Of a DNA stretch of 64,000 nt, positions 7,058 through 14,595 are shown one piece after another. Source of the DNA: JAWXBA01 sp048499805 (GTDB taxonomy: Bacteria; Gemmatimonadota; Gemmatimonadetes; Gemmatimonadales; GWC2-71-9); assembly GCA_048499805.1 (NCBI GenBank), contig JASNZF010000001.1, positions 1 through 64,000 on the forward strand, written 5' to 3'. Position 1 is the stretch's first letter, and every line of letters begins with the position of its first letter. Below the pieces are notes generated by a model. That model saw nothing but the letters and a program-made list of their open reading frames with translations. It was not told where the DNA came from and ran no database searches. Made by a program: the position numbers and the translations under genes.

Positions 7058-7474
7058 ATGACGGACTCTCAGTCGCCCCTTCGCTTTTCTGGCACAATTC
7101 AGGTCCAATTCGTAGCGTTCCTCCAAAGCCTCATGCAAACCGAGCCCGACGGTGCGCAGGCATTTGTTGGCATCGTGCAAGGCTTCTTTGGCACTCCGCC
7201 GAATGGGACGCGCTTTGATGCACAGGTCAAGCTTACGGTGGGAGCTGGCTTCAAGGATGACGCATACGAAGTGTTCGTTCACCCTGCACTCGCGCAGTTG
7301 GGGGCGCATCCGAGCTTTCGGCAAGCGGCGCTCGACTACGTTCACCAATGCATGTCATTCATGGTCGGGGTCAATTGGCGAGAAGCGGCAGGGCTTACGG
7401 CAATGAACAACGTCATCCAGACGCCTGGGCCGCTGGTTGCAATCACCTTCGAAGAAAGTGGCGTGTCCTGGTAA
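7058..7474 (+). CDS. Unknown soluble protein (cassette)
   Basis: A 138-residue product from ATG 7058, behind TAGGAGACGC. It has no signal peptide or membrane helix and a mixed alpha/beta composition (VKLTVGAGFKDDAYEVFVHPAL in the centre). The family is not recognised. The next gene starts 51 bases downstream with no attC between, so the two share a cassette and probably a transcript. Confidence 0.6.
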   Translation: MTDSQSPLRFSGTIQVQFVAFLQSLMQTEPDGAQAFVGIVQGFFGTPPNGTRFDAQVKLTVGAGFKDDAYEVFVHPALAQLGAHPSFRQAALDYVHQCMSFMVGVNWREAAGLTAMNNVIQTPGPLVAITFEESGVSW

Positions 7475-7525
7475 GGCGTAGCTGCGTCCACAAAAAGCCG
7501 AACACCTAGGATCACGTGGAGCCCC

Positions 7526-8173
7526 ATGCAATTGTCGTTCCGCCCGGCTGTGCTACAAGCTGCGCTCCGGGACACCCTACCCGTGGTGTACGCGCTTGGT
7601 GGCGCGACGTTAGCATACGCGCTCAGCGCGATCCTCGTGTCGGATCCCGAGAGCGCTATACGGCTCGCTGGTACGGTTCTTCAGGTATTCGGCCTTGCAA
7701 CTGTCGCACTTGGGATCACGAAGGTCCGAGAGCTCTTCGGACAGCCCTCCCTTGCACAGAGCATCGTCGCATGGGTGCGACTGCTGACTTCAGCATTCGT
7801 CCGGCCAAAGCCTATCGTGGTCAATCTGGAAGCGGCTGTCTCCGTGAGTAGCGCGGCATCGGCTCGGCTCACAGTTGGGGTCCCCGAGGGAGCCGCCCTG
7901 CACAAGCGGATTACCGCCCTGGAGAAGAACCTCGTGTCATTCCGTACTGAGTACGACAACAAGGTTCTCGACCTTGAGCGTTCGATCGCCAGTTCACGAT
8001 CGGCGTCGGAGAAGGCTGTCGGGGACACCCGTAAGGAGATCGCTGCGGTTGATGCCAAGATGGCAGAACTCGCTATCGGCGGGGTACGACTTGAGTTGGT
8101 TGGGCTCGTCTGGCTACTGCTTGGCGTGATTGCTACAGGACTTCCGACCGAGCTCCTTCGGGCTCTGTACTGA
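7526..8173 (+). CDS. Membrane protein with central coiled coil (cassette)
   Basis: The 215-residue product begins at ATG 7526, 11 bases after GTGGAGCC. Two hydrophobic helices lie near residues 17-38 and 45-66. Residues about 125-180 form a charged heptad-rich coiled coil, and a last transmembrane helix is near 190-208. This is another membrane plus coiled-coil design like 1886-3178. No family is recognised. It sits directly before the attC at 8188. Confidence 0.65.
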   Translation: MQLSFRPAVLQAALRDTLPVVYALGGATLAYALSAILVSDPESAIRLAGTVLQVFGLATVALGITKVRELFGQPSLAQSIVAWVRLLTSAFVRPKPIVVNLEAAVSVSSAASARLTVGVPEGAALHKRITALEKNLVSFRTEYDNKVLDLERSIASSRSASEKAVGDTRKEIAAVDAKMAELAIGGVRLELVGLVWLLLGVIATGLPTELLRALY

Positions 8174-8187
8174 AATGTTGAGGCGCT

Positions 8188-8286
8188 GTCTAACAGACAA
8201 ATGCAGCGGCCAAGGGCGTCGGGCCTGACGCGTCCGGAGCGTCCCTCCGCGGCTGGCCCTCGCCGCTGATTTGTAAGCCGTTATGC
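8188..8286 (+). other. Integron attC site
   Basis: R'' is GTCTAAC (8188-8194) and R' is GTTATGC (8280-8286). First-family arms, 99 bp. Confidence 0.95.
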
Positions 8287-8369
8287 CGCAACCTGAACAA
8301 GCGTTCCTGTCGCGCCTGATTCACTCTTCGTTGGCATGAATACTCCTACGACCACGAGGCCCACACACC

Positions 8370-9410
8370 ATGCCAAATCGATTCGCAGCCACTGTGGCCC
8401 TCGTGGGGCTCACAATTGTTTCGGGCGCCGCCACGCACCAGTCCCGGCGGAGCGCCGCCGCGGAGATGGCAGTGGCCGCGACTGCATTCCTGACTGCCCT
8501 CTCACCGGAGCAGTCGCGTCAGGCGACATTTGCTATGGACGCGACGGAACGCTCGCGGTGGCACTTTATCCCGCCCGAGAGCTTCCCGCGTGCGGGTGTG
8601 GTGCTAACCGCGCTGGATGCCCGCCAGAGAGGCGCCGCGCACACCCTGCTCAAGGCGGGCCTCAGTCAACTCGGCTACGAGACCGCCACAGCGATCATGG
8701 CCCTCGAGCAGGTGTTGAGGGAACTCCAGCAGGGCAACCAGTTCGCTCGTGATTCCACGGCCTACTACATCACCGTGTTTGGATCGCCCAGCGCGAGCGG
8801 CACATGGGCGTGGCGGTTCGAAGGGCACCACCTCTCGCTGCACTTCACGATCGTCGGTGGAGCTGTCACCGTGAGCACCCCCTCGTTCCTGGGCGCCAGT
8901 CCCGCCGAGGTGCGCACAGGCCCGCACCGTGGGCGCCGTGCCTTGGGGGCGGCAGAGGACGCGGCGTACGCACTGCTGGGCTCCCTCAGCGAGGCGCAGC
9001 GCGCCCAGGCGGTGATCAGTGACTCGGCGCCAGCCGACATCCTAACCGGCACGCGCCTGCCCGCCGAGCCGTTGCTTCCCGCAGGGTTGCTGGCGGACCG
9101 GATGACCCCGGCCCAGCAGATCCTCCTGCGCCAGCTGCTTGAAGCGCATGCCGCCATCATGGCCGGCGACATTGCGGCAGAGCGGTGGCGCCGCATCGAG
9201 GAGGCCGGCTTCGGGAAGATCGGCTTCGTGTGGGCGGGAGCGGCCGAACGCGGAGGGCCGCACTACTATCGGATCCAGGGCCCTTCCTTTCTGGTCGAGT
9301 ACGACAACACGCAGAGCAACGCGAACCACGTCCACACGGTATGGCGCGACTTCGCCGGGGATTTTGGCGCAGACCTGCTTCGCGAGCACCTCAACTCGGT
9401 ACGACATTGA
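8370..9410 (+). CDS. DUF3500 family exported protein (cassette)
   Basis: A 346-residue protein from ATG 8370 with an N-terminal signal-like segment (residues 1-22). The conserved marks of DUF3500 are present: SPEQSRQATFAMDATERSRWHFIP near the start, WAWRFEGHHLSLHFTIV in the middle, and near the end VEYDNTQSNANHVHTVWRD, whose several histidines suggest metal binding. The family is widespread but its biochemical role is not established. Length is normal, so the gene looks intact. A backbone-like exported protein in a cassette is unusual next to the toxin-antitoxin cargo. Confidence 0.85.
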   Translation: MPNRFAATVALVGLTIVSGAATHQSRRSAAAEMAVAATAFLTALSPEQSRQATFAMDATERSRWHFIPPESFPRAGVVLTALDARQRGAAHTLLKAGLSQLGYETATAIMALEQVLRELQQGNQFARDSTAYYITVFGSPSASGTWAWRFEGHHLSLHFTIVGGAVTVSTPSFLGASPAEVRTGPHRGRRALGAAEDAAYALLGSLSEAQRAQAVISDSAPADILTGTRLPAEPLLPAGLLADRMTPAQQILLRQLLEAHAAIMAGDIAAERWRRIEEAGFGKIGFVWAGAAERGGPHYYRIQGPSFLVEYDNTQSNANHVHTVWRDFAGDFGADLLREHLNSVRH

Positions 9411-9450
9411 CGATGGGCGGCCGCTGCCCGCAGGGGTGAATCAACGTGCG

Positions 9451-9549
9451 GCATAACAAGTGGTTGCTGCTGGCGCTGGCGGAAACCGCCTTTCGACCAG
9501 CCTGAGCCATTGCGGAATGCCAGCGCAGCAGAACCACGAGCCGTTAGGC
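9451..9549 (+). other. Integron attC site
   Basis: R'' is GCATAAC (9451-9457) and R' is GTTAGGC (9543-9549). Arms GTGGTTGCTGCTGGCGCTGGC and GCCAGCGCAGCAGAACCAC pair almost perfectly. The length is 99 bp. Confidence 0.95.
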
Positions 9550-9573
9550 GGTAGCCAACGAAAGCGCTTTCAG

Positions 9574-10743
9574 ATGCCACACGCGTTCATCGTCATGCAG
9601 ATCGGCAATGCGGTGCTGGATGAGGTCTGCCACGAGGCCATGGTGCCTGCTATCGAGGCTTGCGGACTTGATGCCCGCAGGGTGGATAAGCACAACTCAG
9701 GTGGCATCCTCAAGAGCGAGATAGTGCAATTCTTGCAGTCGGCGGAGATCATCATCGCCGACCTAACCAACGAACGGCCCAACGTCTACCTCGAGGTGGG
9801 TTACGCGATGGGCTTGGATCGCTTTCGCAACCTCATCTTGACCGTTCGGCACGACCACTTTGTCGACAGCCCAGAGCACGTTAGAGGGGGCCCGCGAGTG
9901 CACTTCGACCTTGCCGGCTATGACATTCTCCCTTGGCACCCCGACAAACTCGCCGACTTTCGCATCGCCCTGGAAAAGCGGATCCGTCGTCGCCTTGCCA
10001 TCATCGTCCCGCCCACACTCCCTACAGCATCGCCTTGGGACGCCGAGTGGGTCGAGGAGCAACGCGCCATTGCCAACGCAGGTTTTGCCGATCTAGGGCG
10101 ATCAAGCTTCATGGAAGTCCGCGCCGCGTTGGAGCCGCCGAAGCCGACTCGGACGCAACAGGAGCTCAATGAAGCGGCACGACACGCGCAGATCGACACC
10201 TTCGGCTGGCCGATCGCCGTTTACATGGACGTGGAAGACTACCGACCGCGCCCACGAGCGGATGGCATATTTGCGTCAGTGGCGCCCGAGTCGAAGGAAT
10301 CGTATGACTACTGGGCGCTTCGGAAGAACTGTGATGCTTACATCGTCGGGTCATTGTTTGAGGATCAACGTCGCCCTGACAGCATCTTCTTTGACACCAG
10401 AATCGTCCGCGTCACTGAAGCGCTGCTTTACTTGCTCCGCCTGTATGCCCGGTTGAATATAGATCCTCGCACCGGAGTCAGAATAGCGGTTCGACACGCT
10501 GGCCTAAGCGGCCGCCGACTCGCCGTCGCAAACACGAACCGCATCATGCGGGGAGAGCGCGTTGCTACTGACAATGCCAGTGAGACAGAGATAAGTGGGA
10601 CCGTGGCGAGCATCGAGAGTGAGCTTGTGGCACATGTTACGGCCATCGTCGCGCCGATGTTAACGCTTTTTGATTTCTTTGAACTCCCGAGCACGACCTA
10701 TGAGCAATTGGTTAGTGGCTTCGTGAGCGGACAGATCAAGTAG
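9574..10743 (+). CDS. Deoxyribosyltransferase/TIR-like nucleotide-binding protein
   Basis: ATG 9574 is the first start after the attC (the frame itself runs back to 9460) and gives 389 residues. Residues 1-135 look like the nucleoside 2-deoxyribosyltransferase/TIR-like Rossmann fold: HAFIVMQIG first strand, SEIVQFLQSAEIIIADLT then NERPNVYLEVGYAMGL, where the conserved acidic residues and ELGYA-like helix lie. Relatives are found as NAD+- or nucleotide-consuming effectors in several defence systems. The C-terminal 250 residues are unassigned and contain no membrane helix; they could be a sensor. Function as defence effector is inference; 2-deoxyribosyltransferase activity is the alternative. 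Confidence 0.65.
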   Translation: MPHAFIVMQIGNAVLDEVCHEAMVPAIEACGLDARRVDKHNSGGILKSEIVQFLQSAEIIIADLTNERPNVYLEVGYAMGLDRFRNLILTVRHDHFVDSPEHVRGGPRVHFDLAGYDILPWHPDKLADFRIALEKRIRRRLAIIVPPTLPTASPWDAEWVEEQRAIANAGFADLGRSSFMEVRAALEPPKPTRTQQELNEAARHAQIDTFGWPIAVYMDVEDYRPRPRADGIFASVAPESKESYDYWALRKNCDAYIVGSLFEDQRRPDSIFFDTRIVRVTEALLYLLRLYARLNIDPRTGVRIAVRHAGLSGRRLAVANTNRIMRGERVATDNASETEISGTVASIESELVAHVTAIVAPMLTLFDFFELPSTTYEQLVSGFVSGQIK

Positions 10744-10752
10744 GGCCGCGCT

Positions 10753-10855
10753 GTCCAGTGATCCAGTATGCACATGCCACAACGGTGGTTGGGTACGACC
10801 GCATCCGGGGTGCGCGCCCGGGGGACTTTGGTCGCATGTAGTTCACTTGTTGTAC
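10753..10855 (+). other. Degenerate attC-like site
   Basis: GTCCAGT (10753-10759) follows the same GCGCTG stretch seen before the sites at 6875 and 8188, and GTTGTAC (10849-10855) could be a decayed R'. The inner ACATGCCACAA and TTGGTCGCATGT are partly complementary (10 of 12). The evidence is weak. Confidence 0.25.
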
Positions 10856-10895
10856 GGACGGCCAGGAAGCGATCAAAGCGGACGCTGGGGGGATT

Positions 10896-11555
10896 ATGCC
10901 CAAACAGTACTCGGTAACACTCAGCAACCCTTCCTGGCCCGAGCCGGTGAATGCAAAGGGTGCGATACCAGACGATGATTGGCAACGGCTGCGGAGGTTT
11001 GCAGAGTACGCCAACGAGTTGCGCGGCGTGGCGCTCCTCAACCGCAACCCTCACTGGTCCTACGGCTTTGCCTTCAACCAAGAGGAGGGGGTAAAGGCCC
11101 CGGAATTACCTCCTCCGATTGAAGTGCGGGAACTGGCGATGGTCCTCCGGCCGTTCATCCTTCAGGACGAGGGGACCTACTTCTATAGAATGGTCAATCT
11201 TCTCGACAAGCACTTTGCACCCGCAGAGTTCCGGCAGTTCTTCAAGGCGTGGAAGGACCGCTTTTCGGGAAGGGACGGACAGCAGCTCTTCCGAGCTGAG
11301 TTCGGTGGCATTGTGCTGAACTCGGAGGATGGCCTCAAACTCTGGCTCAACGCCTATCAGTTCCATCGGGACGAAGACAAGCGTGCGATTCTGGACCAAC
11401 TCAAGAACAGTAACCTTCCGTTCGGGATCGCCGAGGGCCTGTTCATTGAGATGCTAACTTGTCAGGCGGAGGCGGTGTTGCTCATGGCCAACTTTATCAA
11501 CGCCGTCGCCTCTGCTCCTGGTGGGGAGCAATCTGACGGGGGTTCAGCCGCCTAA
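10896..11555 (+). CDS. Unknown soluble protein (cassette)
   Basis: A 219-residue product from ATG 10896, with a GGGGGG stretch just upstream. It is largely helical, with no signal peptide or transmembrane segment. I see a WPEPV element near the start, an EGTYFYRMVNLL helix near the middle and a hydrophobic FIEMLTCQAEAVLLMANFI helix near the end. No family is recognised. It follows the deoxyribosyltransferase/TIR-like gene by 152 bases with at most a decayed attC between, so the two may act together or come from a fused pair of cassettes. Confidence 0.6.
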   Translation: MPKQYSVTLSNPSWPEPVNAKGAIPDDDWQRLRRFAEYANELRGVALLNRNPHWSYGFAFNQEEGVKAPELPPPIEVRELAMVLRPFILQDEGTYFYRMVNLLDKHFAPAEFRQFFKAWKDRFSGRDGQQLFRAEFGGIVLNSEDGLKLWLNAYQFHRDEDKRAILDQLKNSNLPFGIAEGLFIEMLTCQAEAVLLMANFINAVASAPGGEQSDGGSAA

Positions 11556-11645
11556 CAACCGCTTGCTGCGGCCAGGGGCGTTGGAGTAGGCTCGTCACGC
11601 CGGGGTCGCGCCGGGCCCCTGCCGCAGAACCGGAAGCCGTTAGAC
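11550..11645 (+). other. Integron attC site (second family)
   Basis: R'' is GCCTAAC (11550-11556) and R' is GTTAGAC (11639-11645). Arms CGCTTGCTGCGGCC and GCCGCAGAACCGG pair; 96 bp. The stop codon of the preceding gene is inside R''. Confidence 0.93.
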
Positions 11646-11665
11646 CGCGAAAGGTCCGGTGAAGA

Positions 11666-11958
11666 ATGCAGCACCCCCTGCCAGAGCACGTCCGCCGGTC
11701 CCACTCAAGAGTCGAGCGAGGGCTGCTTGTCGCGAGCATCCTGCTGCTTACGTGGTCACTCTATCTTGGCGTCAGCTCGGAGTTGCCAGTGGCGAGGGTC
11801 GCACCATCCGTGCTGTTGCCATTGGTAATGGCCCTCCTTTCTGGGGCGTCGTTGTTAGGCGACGATCACCCGCCGCCGAGCCGGGCGCTCCGGGTTTGGG
11901 GCGTGGATCTTCCCTGGCTGTCACACTCAGCATTCAATTCGGTCTCCTACGCGTTTAG
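11666..11958 (+). pseudogene. Frameshifted second copy of small membrane protein
   Basis: This is the repeat of the gene at 4834-5124. An extra G near 11893 (CGGGTTTGG against CGGTTTGG) and an extra C near 11912 (CTTCCCTGG against CTTCCTGG) shift the frame after about residue 77, so the third membrane helix is lost and translation would run on to 12050. Both changes are in homopolymer runs, so sequencing or assembly error must be kept in mind. The rest of the cassette including the attC is practically identical. Confidence 0.75.
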
Positions 11959-12127
11959 GTGTACTCACTCGGGTGTGCTCCGGCCGCACAATGGCTCAGG
12001 CGGCGCCCCTCAATTCGGTACAGTGGATTGTGTATGCCGCTCACTCTCCTGAGGAGACGCCTGCGATCTCTGAGCCGGGTCTCACGGTAGGGTGCCAAGT
12101 GATGTGGAGCAAAATCGCAACTCAACG

Positions 12128-12240
12128 GTCTAACAGGCGCTTGCTGCGGGCGGGGCTGACGAGGTCGGCTTTCGGGCCGTAGCTTCCCAGCAAAGCGGTG
12201 GGGGTATCTGGCCCCGCCGCAGAACCGCAGGTCGTTAGGT
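12128..12240 (+). other. Integron attC site (second family)
   Basis: R'' is GTCTAAC (12128-12134) and R' is GTTAGGT (12234-12240). The body is identical to the attC at 5294-5406 as part of the duplicated cassette. Confidence 0.93.
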
Positions 12241-12605
12241 GGCCTAGATCCACCTCTCCTCGTCATAGCCGCCGTTTCAGATCATATGACACCACCCCTA
12301 GGCGCGATGATCATCATCATCATCTTCTTCATCATCATCTTCCTTCCCACCATCTTCTTCACAGTCACGATGATGCCGGTGATGTCTGTGGCCCAGTTGG
12401 TGTTCTTATTCATCTGATCCGTATCTCAATGAAGCAGCCCACTTGCTTTCCTTCCCAGTTGACATGCTATACCTTGACATTATAGTAGATGCGTAAAGGT
12501 ATAACTTGACAAACAAGCTAATAGTGACAAGGTTTAACTTGTCACACAGTAGAGTATGTCAACATATAGGTTGACATATGAGTCCATGGTGAGGGGCAAG
12601 TATAT
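12241..12605 (+). promoter_or_regulatory. AT-rich regulatory region with stacked operators
   Basis: This 365-bp stretch is far AT-richer than its surroundings. Two perfect inverted repeats with 6-bp spacers lie at 12524-12545 (GTGACAAG...CTTGTCAC) and 12555-12578 (TATGTCAAC...GTTGACATA), sharing a TGWCAA core. Further TTGACA copies are at 12459, 12474 and 12506. They overlap likely -35 boxes before the gene at 12606 and fit autoregulation by its HTH protein. The first part (12300-12360) is a CAT/CTT-rich low-complexity run. Confidence 0.7.
12282..12413 (-). CDS. Possible 43-residue Met/Lys-rich small protein
   Basis: On the minus strand ATG 12413 opens a 43-codon frame ending at 12282. It reads NTNWATDITGIIVTVKKM followed by a run of alternating Lys and Met blocks and a short hydrophobic end. 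This explains why the plus strand shows CATCATC-type repeats. The ribosome site is weak and no family is recognised, so it may be chance translation of a low-complexity tract. Confidence 0.25.
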   Translation of the reverse strand: MNKNTNWATDITGIIVTVKKMVGRKMMMKKMMMMIIAPRGGVI

Positions 12606-13094
12606 ATGCAAGAACAACTTAAAAACATGCGCCTGCGCCAGGTCGATGAGTCCCTCGAGCCATGGCGAGCCATGATTGATCAGCCCCGACCGCGAGGCGG
12701 GTGGGTACGATCAATTCGGCAGGCGCTAGGGATGAGCGCCGCTCAACTCGGGAAGCGGCTAGGACTTAGCCGCCAAGGAGTAGCCGAGTTAGAGCGCAGG
12801 GAAGTCGGATACTCCATTACTCTTGCCGCCCTCGAAAGGGCGGCAGAGGCGATGGGTGCGAAGCTGGTGTATGCCATAGTCCCTCTGGAAGACCTCGAAG
12901 CCACTAGGCGGGCGCAAGCCAGGAGGAGAGCGGAGCATCGCTTGAAGCGAATTGCCCACAGCATGCGGCTGGAAGCCCAAGCCGTTTCAGAGAAAGAGTA
13001 CTTGAGGCAGGTGCAAGAGAATGAACGCGCGCTCCTCAGGAATTGGTCTCGGCACATCTGGGACCAGGAGGACCCATCAACAACAAAGGGATAG
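12606..13094 (+). CDS. Mobile mystery protein A (HTH regulator)
   Basis: A 162-residue protein from ATG 12606, with GAGGGG upstream. It matches the mobile mystery protein A family: an opening RLRQVDESLEPW segment, then GWVRSIRQALGMSAAQLGKRLGLSRQGVAELE, a classical HTH of the Xre type (about residues 38-75), then a basic C-terminal half. The family is described as always paired with a Fic protein (mobile mystery protein B) and tends to occur on mobile DNA, which is exactly the case here. Role: DNA-binding antitoxin-like partner and autorepressor acting on the stacked operators just upstream (inference). Its end overlaps the Fic gene by about 50 bases. Confidence 0.88.
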   Translation: MQEQLKNMRLRQVDESLEPWRAMIDQPRPRGGWVRSIRQALGMSAAQLGKRLGLSRQGVAELERREVGYSITLAALERAAEAMGAKLVYAIVPLEDLEATRRAQARRRAEHRLKRIAHSMRLEAQAVSEKEYLRQVQENERALLRNWSRHIWDQEDPSTTKG

Positions 13095-13684
13095 AGCCAG
13101 GCGACGCTGAAGGACCCGAGGGCAGCACTCCGCTCGACGAAGATGAGGCCGCAGGACTGATACCGAGCCACTTGACCACGAGGGCGCAACTGAACTCGTG
13201 GGAGCAGGCCAATATATCGGCCGCCGTGACGTGGCTAGCCTCGCGCAGGAAGGCGCCGTCACCGTTGGACGTGGACTTTCTGAGGGAGCTCCACAAGCGC
13301 ATGTTTGGCAACACGTGGGCGTGGGCAGGCCGGTTCCGAACGACCGAAAAGAACATTGGTGTGAGCCCGGGGAGCATTTCGGAGCAACTCACTAACCTCT
13401 TGGCAGACGCCACTCACTGGCTAGAGCACGGCACGTACTCAGACGATGAGATCGTGGTCAGGCTGCACCACCGACTAGTTCTGATCCACCCATTCCCGAA
13501 TGGGAATGGCAGACACGCGCGACTGGTTGCGGACACCCTGTTGGAAGCTCGAGGGTTGCAGCGGTTCAGTTGGGGCTCCGCGAGTCTCGACGACTCCGGC
13601 GAGGTACGGTCGCGCTATCTCGAGGCGCTTCGCAGGGCTGACAAGGGAGATCTGGCCCCGCTTTTAGCGTTTGTGCGGACATGA
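13043..13684 (+). CDS. Mobile mystery protein B (Fic-family enzyme)
   Basis: A 213-residue Fic protein. The only in-frame start that fits is TTG 13043, within the end of the partner gene. Near residue 29 it has the family's STPLDEDEAAGLIP opening. The complete Fic active-site loop HPFPNGNGRHAR is at residues 149-160, with catalytic His149, so AMP or another nucleotide monophosphate could be transferred to a target protein. The helix before it (DDEIVVRLHHRLVLI) is also typical. Paired with the HTH protein, it is probably the toxin of a toxin-antitoxin-like module carried by cassette 12235-13788. Confidence 0.88.
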   Translation: MVSAHLGPGGPINNKGIEPGDAEGPEGSTPLDEDEAAGLIPSHLTTRAQLNSWEQANISAAVTWLASRRKAPSPLDVDFLRELHKRMFGNTWAWAGRFRTTEKNIGVSPGSISEQLTNLLADATHWLEHGTYSDDEIVVRLHHRLVLIHPFPNGNGRHARLVADTLLEARGLQRFSWGSASLDDSGEVRSRYLEALRRADKGDLAPLLAFVRT

Positions 13685-13697
13685 TAAGATCATTGCC

Positions 13698-13794
13698 ACC
13701 TAACAAGCGCATGGACCCGCCCGAGCGCGCCGGCCAGTAGAAGCCTGCAGGGATCCTGTCGGGCGCTCGGCGGGTCATGCGCAGATCGTTAGAA
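13698..13794 (+). other. Integron attC site
   Basis: R'' is ACCTAAC (13698-13704) and R' is GTTAGAA (13788-13794, last base off consensus). Arms AAGCGCATGGACCCGCCCGAGCG and its near complement CGCTCGGCGGGTCATGCGC form a long stem; 97 bp. Confidence 0.88.
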
Positions 13795-13802
13795 GGCGAA
13801 GG

Positions 13803-14216
13803 CTATTTCTTGCGGGGGTTGGTACGAAGGAGCTCCCACAACCCACGTGGGGTAACGATGGGGAGCGGTGCCCGATCCGCAATGTCGAGCAAGTCGCGGT
13901 CCCCGGTCACCAACACCTCAGCGCCACCAGCGACCGCTTCCGAGAGGATGATCCGGTCGTCTTCGTCGCGTACGCTGATCGCCAGGATGTCTGACGTCTC
14001 GGCGACCTCACCCTGCTGGCGCAGAAGCGCGTCGACCTCTGCCAGGGCCTCGGTGGGGAGCCGGAGCTTCCGCCGGAGCACCCGCTGGACCTCAGCGAGA
14101 CCCGCCTCACCGACGATGAGTTGGTGCTCCGCGAGGACGGCATGCAGCACATCCGCACAGAGGCCTCGGGTGGCGAAAGCCGCCACCAGGACATTGGTGT
14201 CGAGGTAAATCCTCAC
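13803..14216 (-). CDS. PIN-domain RNase toxin (VapC-like)
   Basis: A 137-residue PIN-domain protein starting at GTG 14216, which overlaps the stop of the antitoxin gene. Motifs: RIYLDTNVLVAAF with Asp6 at the N-terminus, a conserved Glu in the GEAGLAEVQRVL helix, and the later acidic group in DEDDRIILSEA and LVTGDRDLL. PIN toxins of TA modules are Mg-dependent endoribonucleases. The pair reads opposite to the array, so it must use its own promoter rather than readthrough from attI. Confidence 0.88.
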   Translation of the reverse strand: MRIYLDTNVLVAAFATRGLCADVLHAVLAEHQLIVGEAGLAEVQRVLRRKLRLPTEALAEVDALLRQQGEVAETSDILAISVRDEDDRIILSEAVAGGAEVLVTGDRDLLDIADRAPLPIVTPRGLWELLRTNPRKK

Positions 14217-14434
14217 GACACGTCGCGGAAGATGTCCTCGTCCGTGAGATAGCCGCGGGCCTCGGCGAGGGGCATGATCCGCTGGCGCAGGTCCTCGAAC
14301 TGGGAAAGCGCCAGCTGGCGGCGGAGGGCATCCCGCACCAGCTCGCTCCGGCTCCGGCCAGAGCGCCGGGCGGCCCGGGCCAGTTGCCGTTCGAGGGCGG
14401 GATCCAGGCGGATCGTCAGGGCAGAAGTCTTCAT
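14213..14434 (-). CDS. Ribbon-helix-helix antitoxin
   Basis: A 73-residue protein if started at ATG 14434; the frame runs back to 14470 but the domain begins at MKTSALTIRLDPALERQL. That strand plus the helices ARRSGRSRSELVRDALRRQLA are the RHH DNA-binding fold. The acidic tail (YLTDEDIFRDVS) would bind the PIN toxin. A 7-bp inverted repeat, ATGTCAT...ATGACAT with a 7-bp gap (14433-14453), covers the start codon and is a good candidate operator. The toxin start overlaps the stop. Confidence 0.85.
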   Translation of the reverse strand: MKTSALTIRLDPALERQLARAARRSGRSRSELVRDALRRQLALSQFEDLRQRIMPLAEARGYLTDEDIFRDVS

Positions 14435-14453
14435 GTCATGCAATGTATGACAT
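14433..14453 (-). promoter_or_regulatory. Operator-like inverted repeat of PIN/RHH module
   Basis: ATGTCAT (14433-14439) and ATGACAT (14447-14453) are exact complements 7 bp apart and overlap the antitoxin start codon, as expected for autorepression by an RHH dimer pair. Confidence 0.55.
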
Positions 14454-14461
14454 TTGTTGCC

Positions 14462-14575
14462 TTCTAACAAGCGCTTGCTGCGGCCTGGGCTATCCGGCCC
14501 CTCGTATGGGCCGTAGCTTCCCAGTTCTGACGGGTTCCGACCTGGCCCCTGCCGCAGAACCGGAAGCCGTCAGGT
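14462..14575 (+). other. Integron attC site (second family)
   Basis: R'' is TTCTAAC (14462-14468), the exact complement of the previous R' GTTAGAA, and R' is GTCAGGT (14569-14575, one base off). Arms GCGCTTGCTGCGGCC and GCCGCAGAACCGG pair. The length is 114 bp. Confidence 0.85.
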
Positions 14576-14595
14576 GGCCAGGGTCCGGCCGAGAG

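Noticed and set aside
12198..12485. Plus-strand open frame rich in His and Leu
   Set aside because: It starts inside the attC, has no ribosome site, and its composition comes only from the CAT/CTT low-complexity tract.
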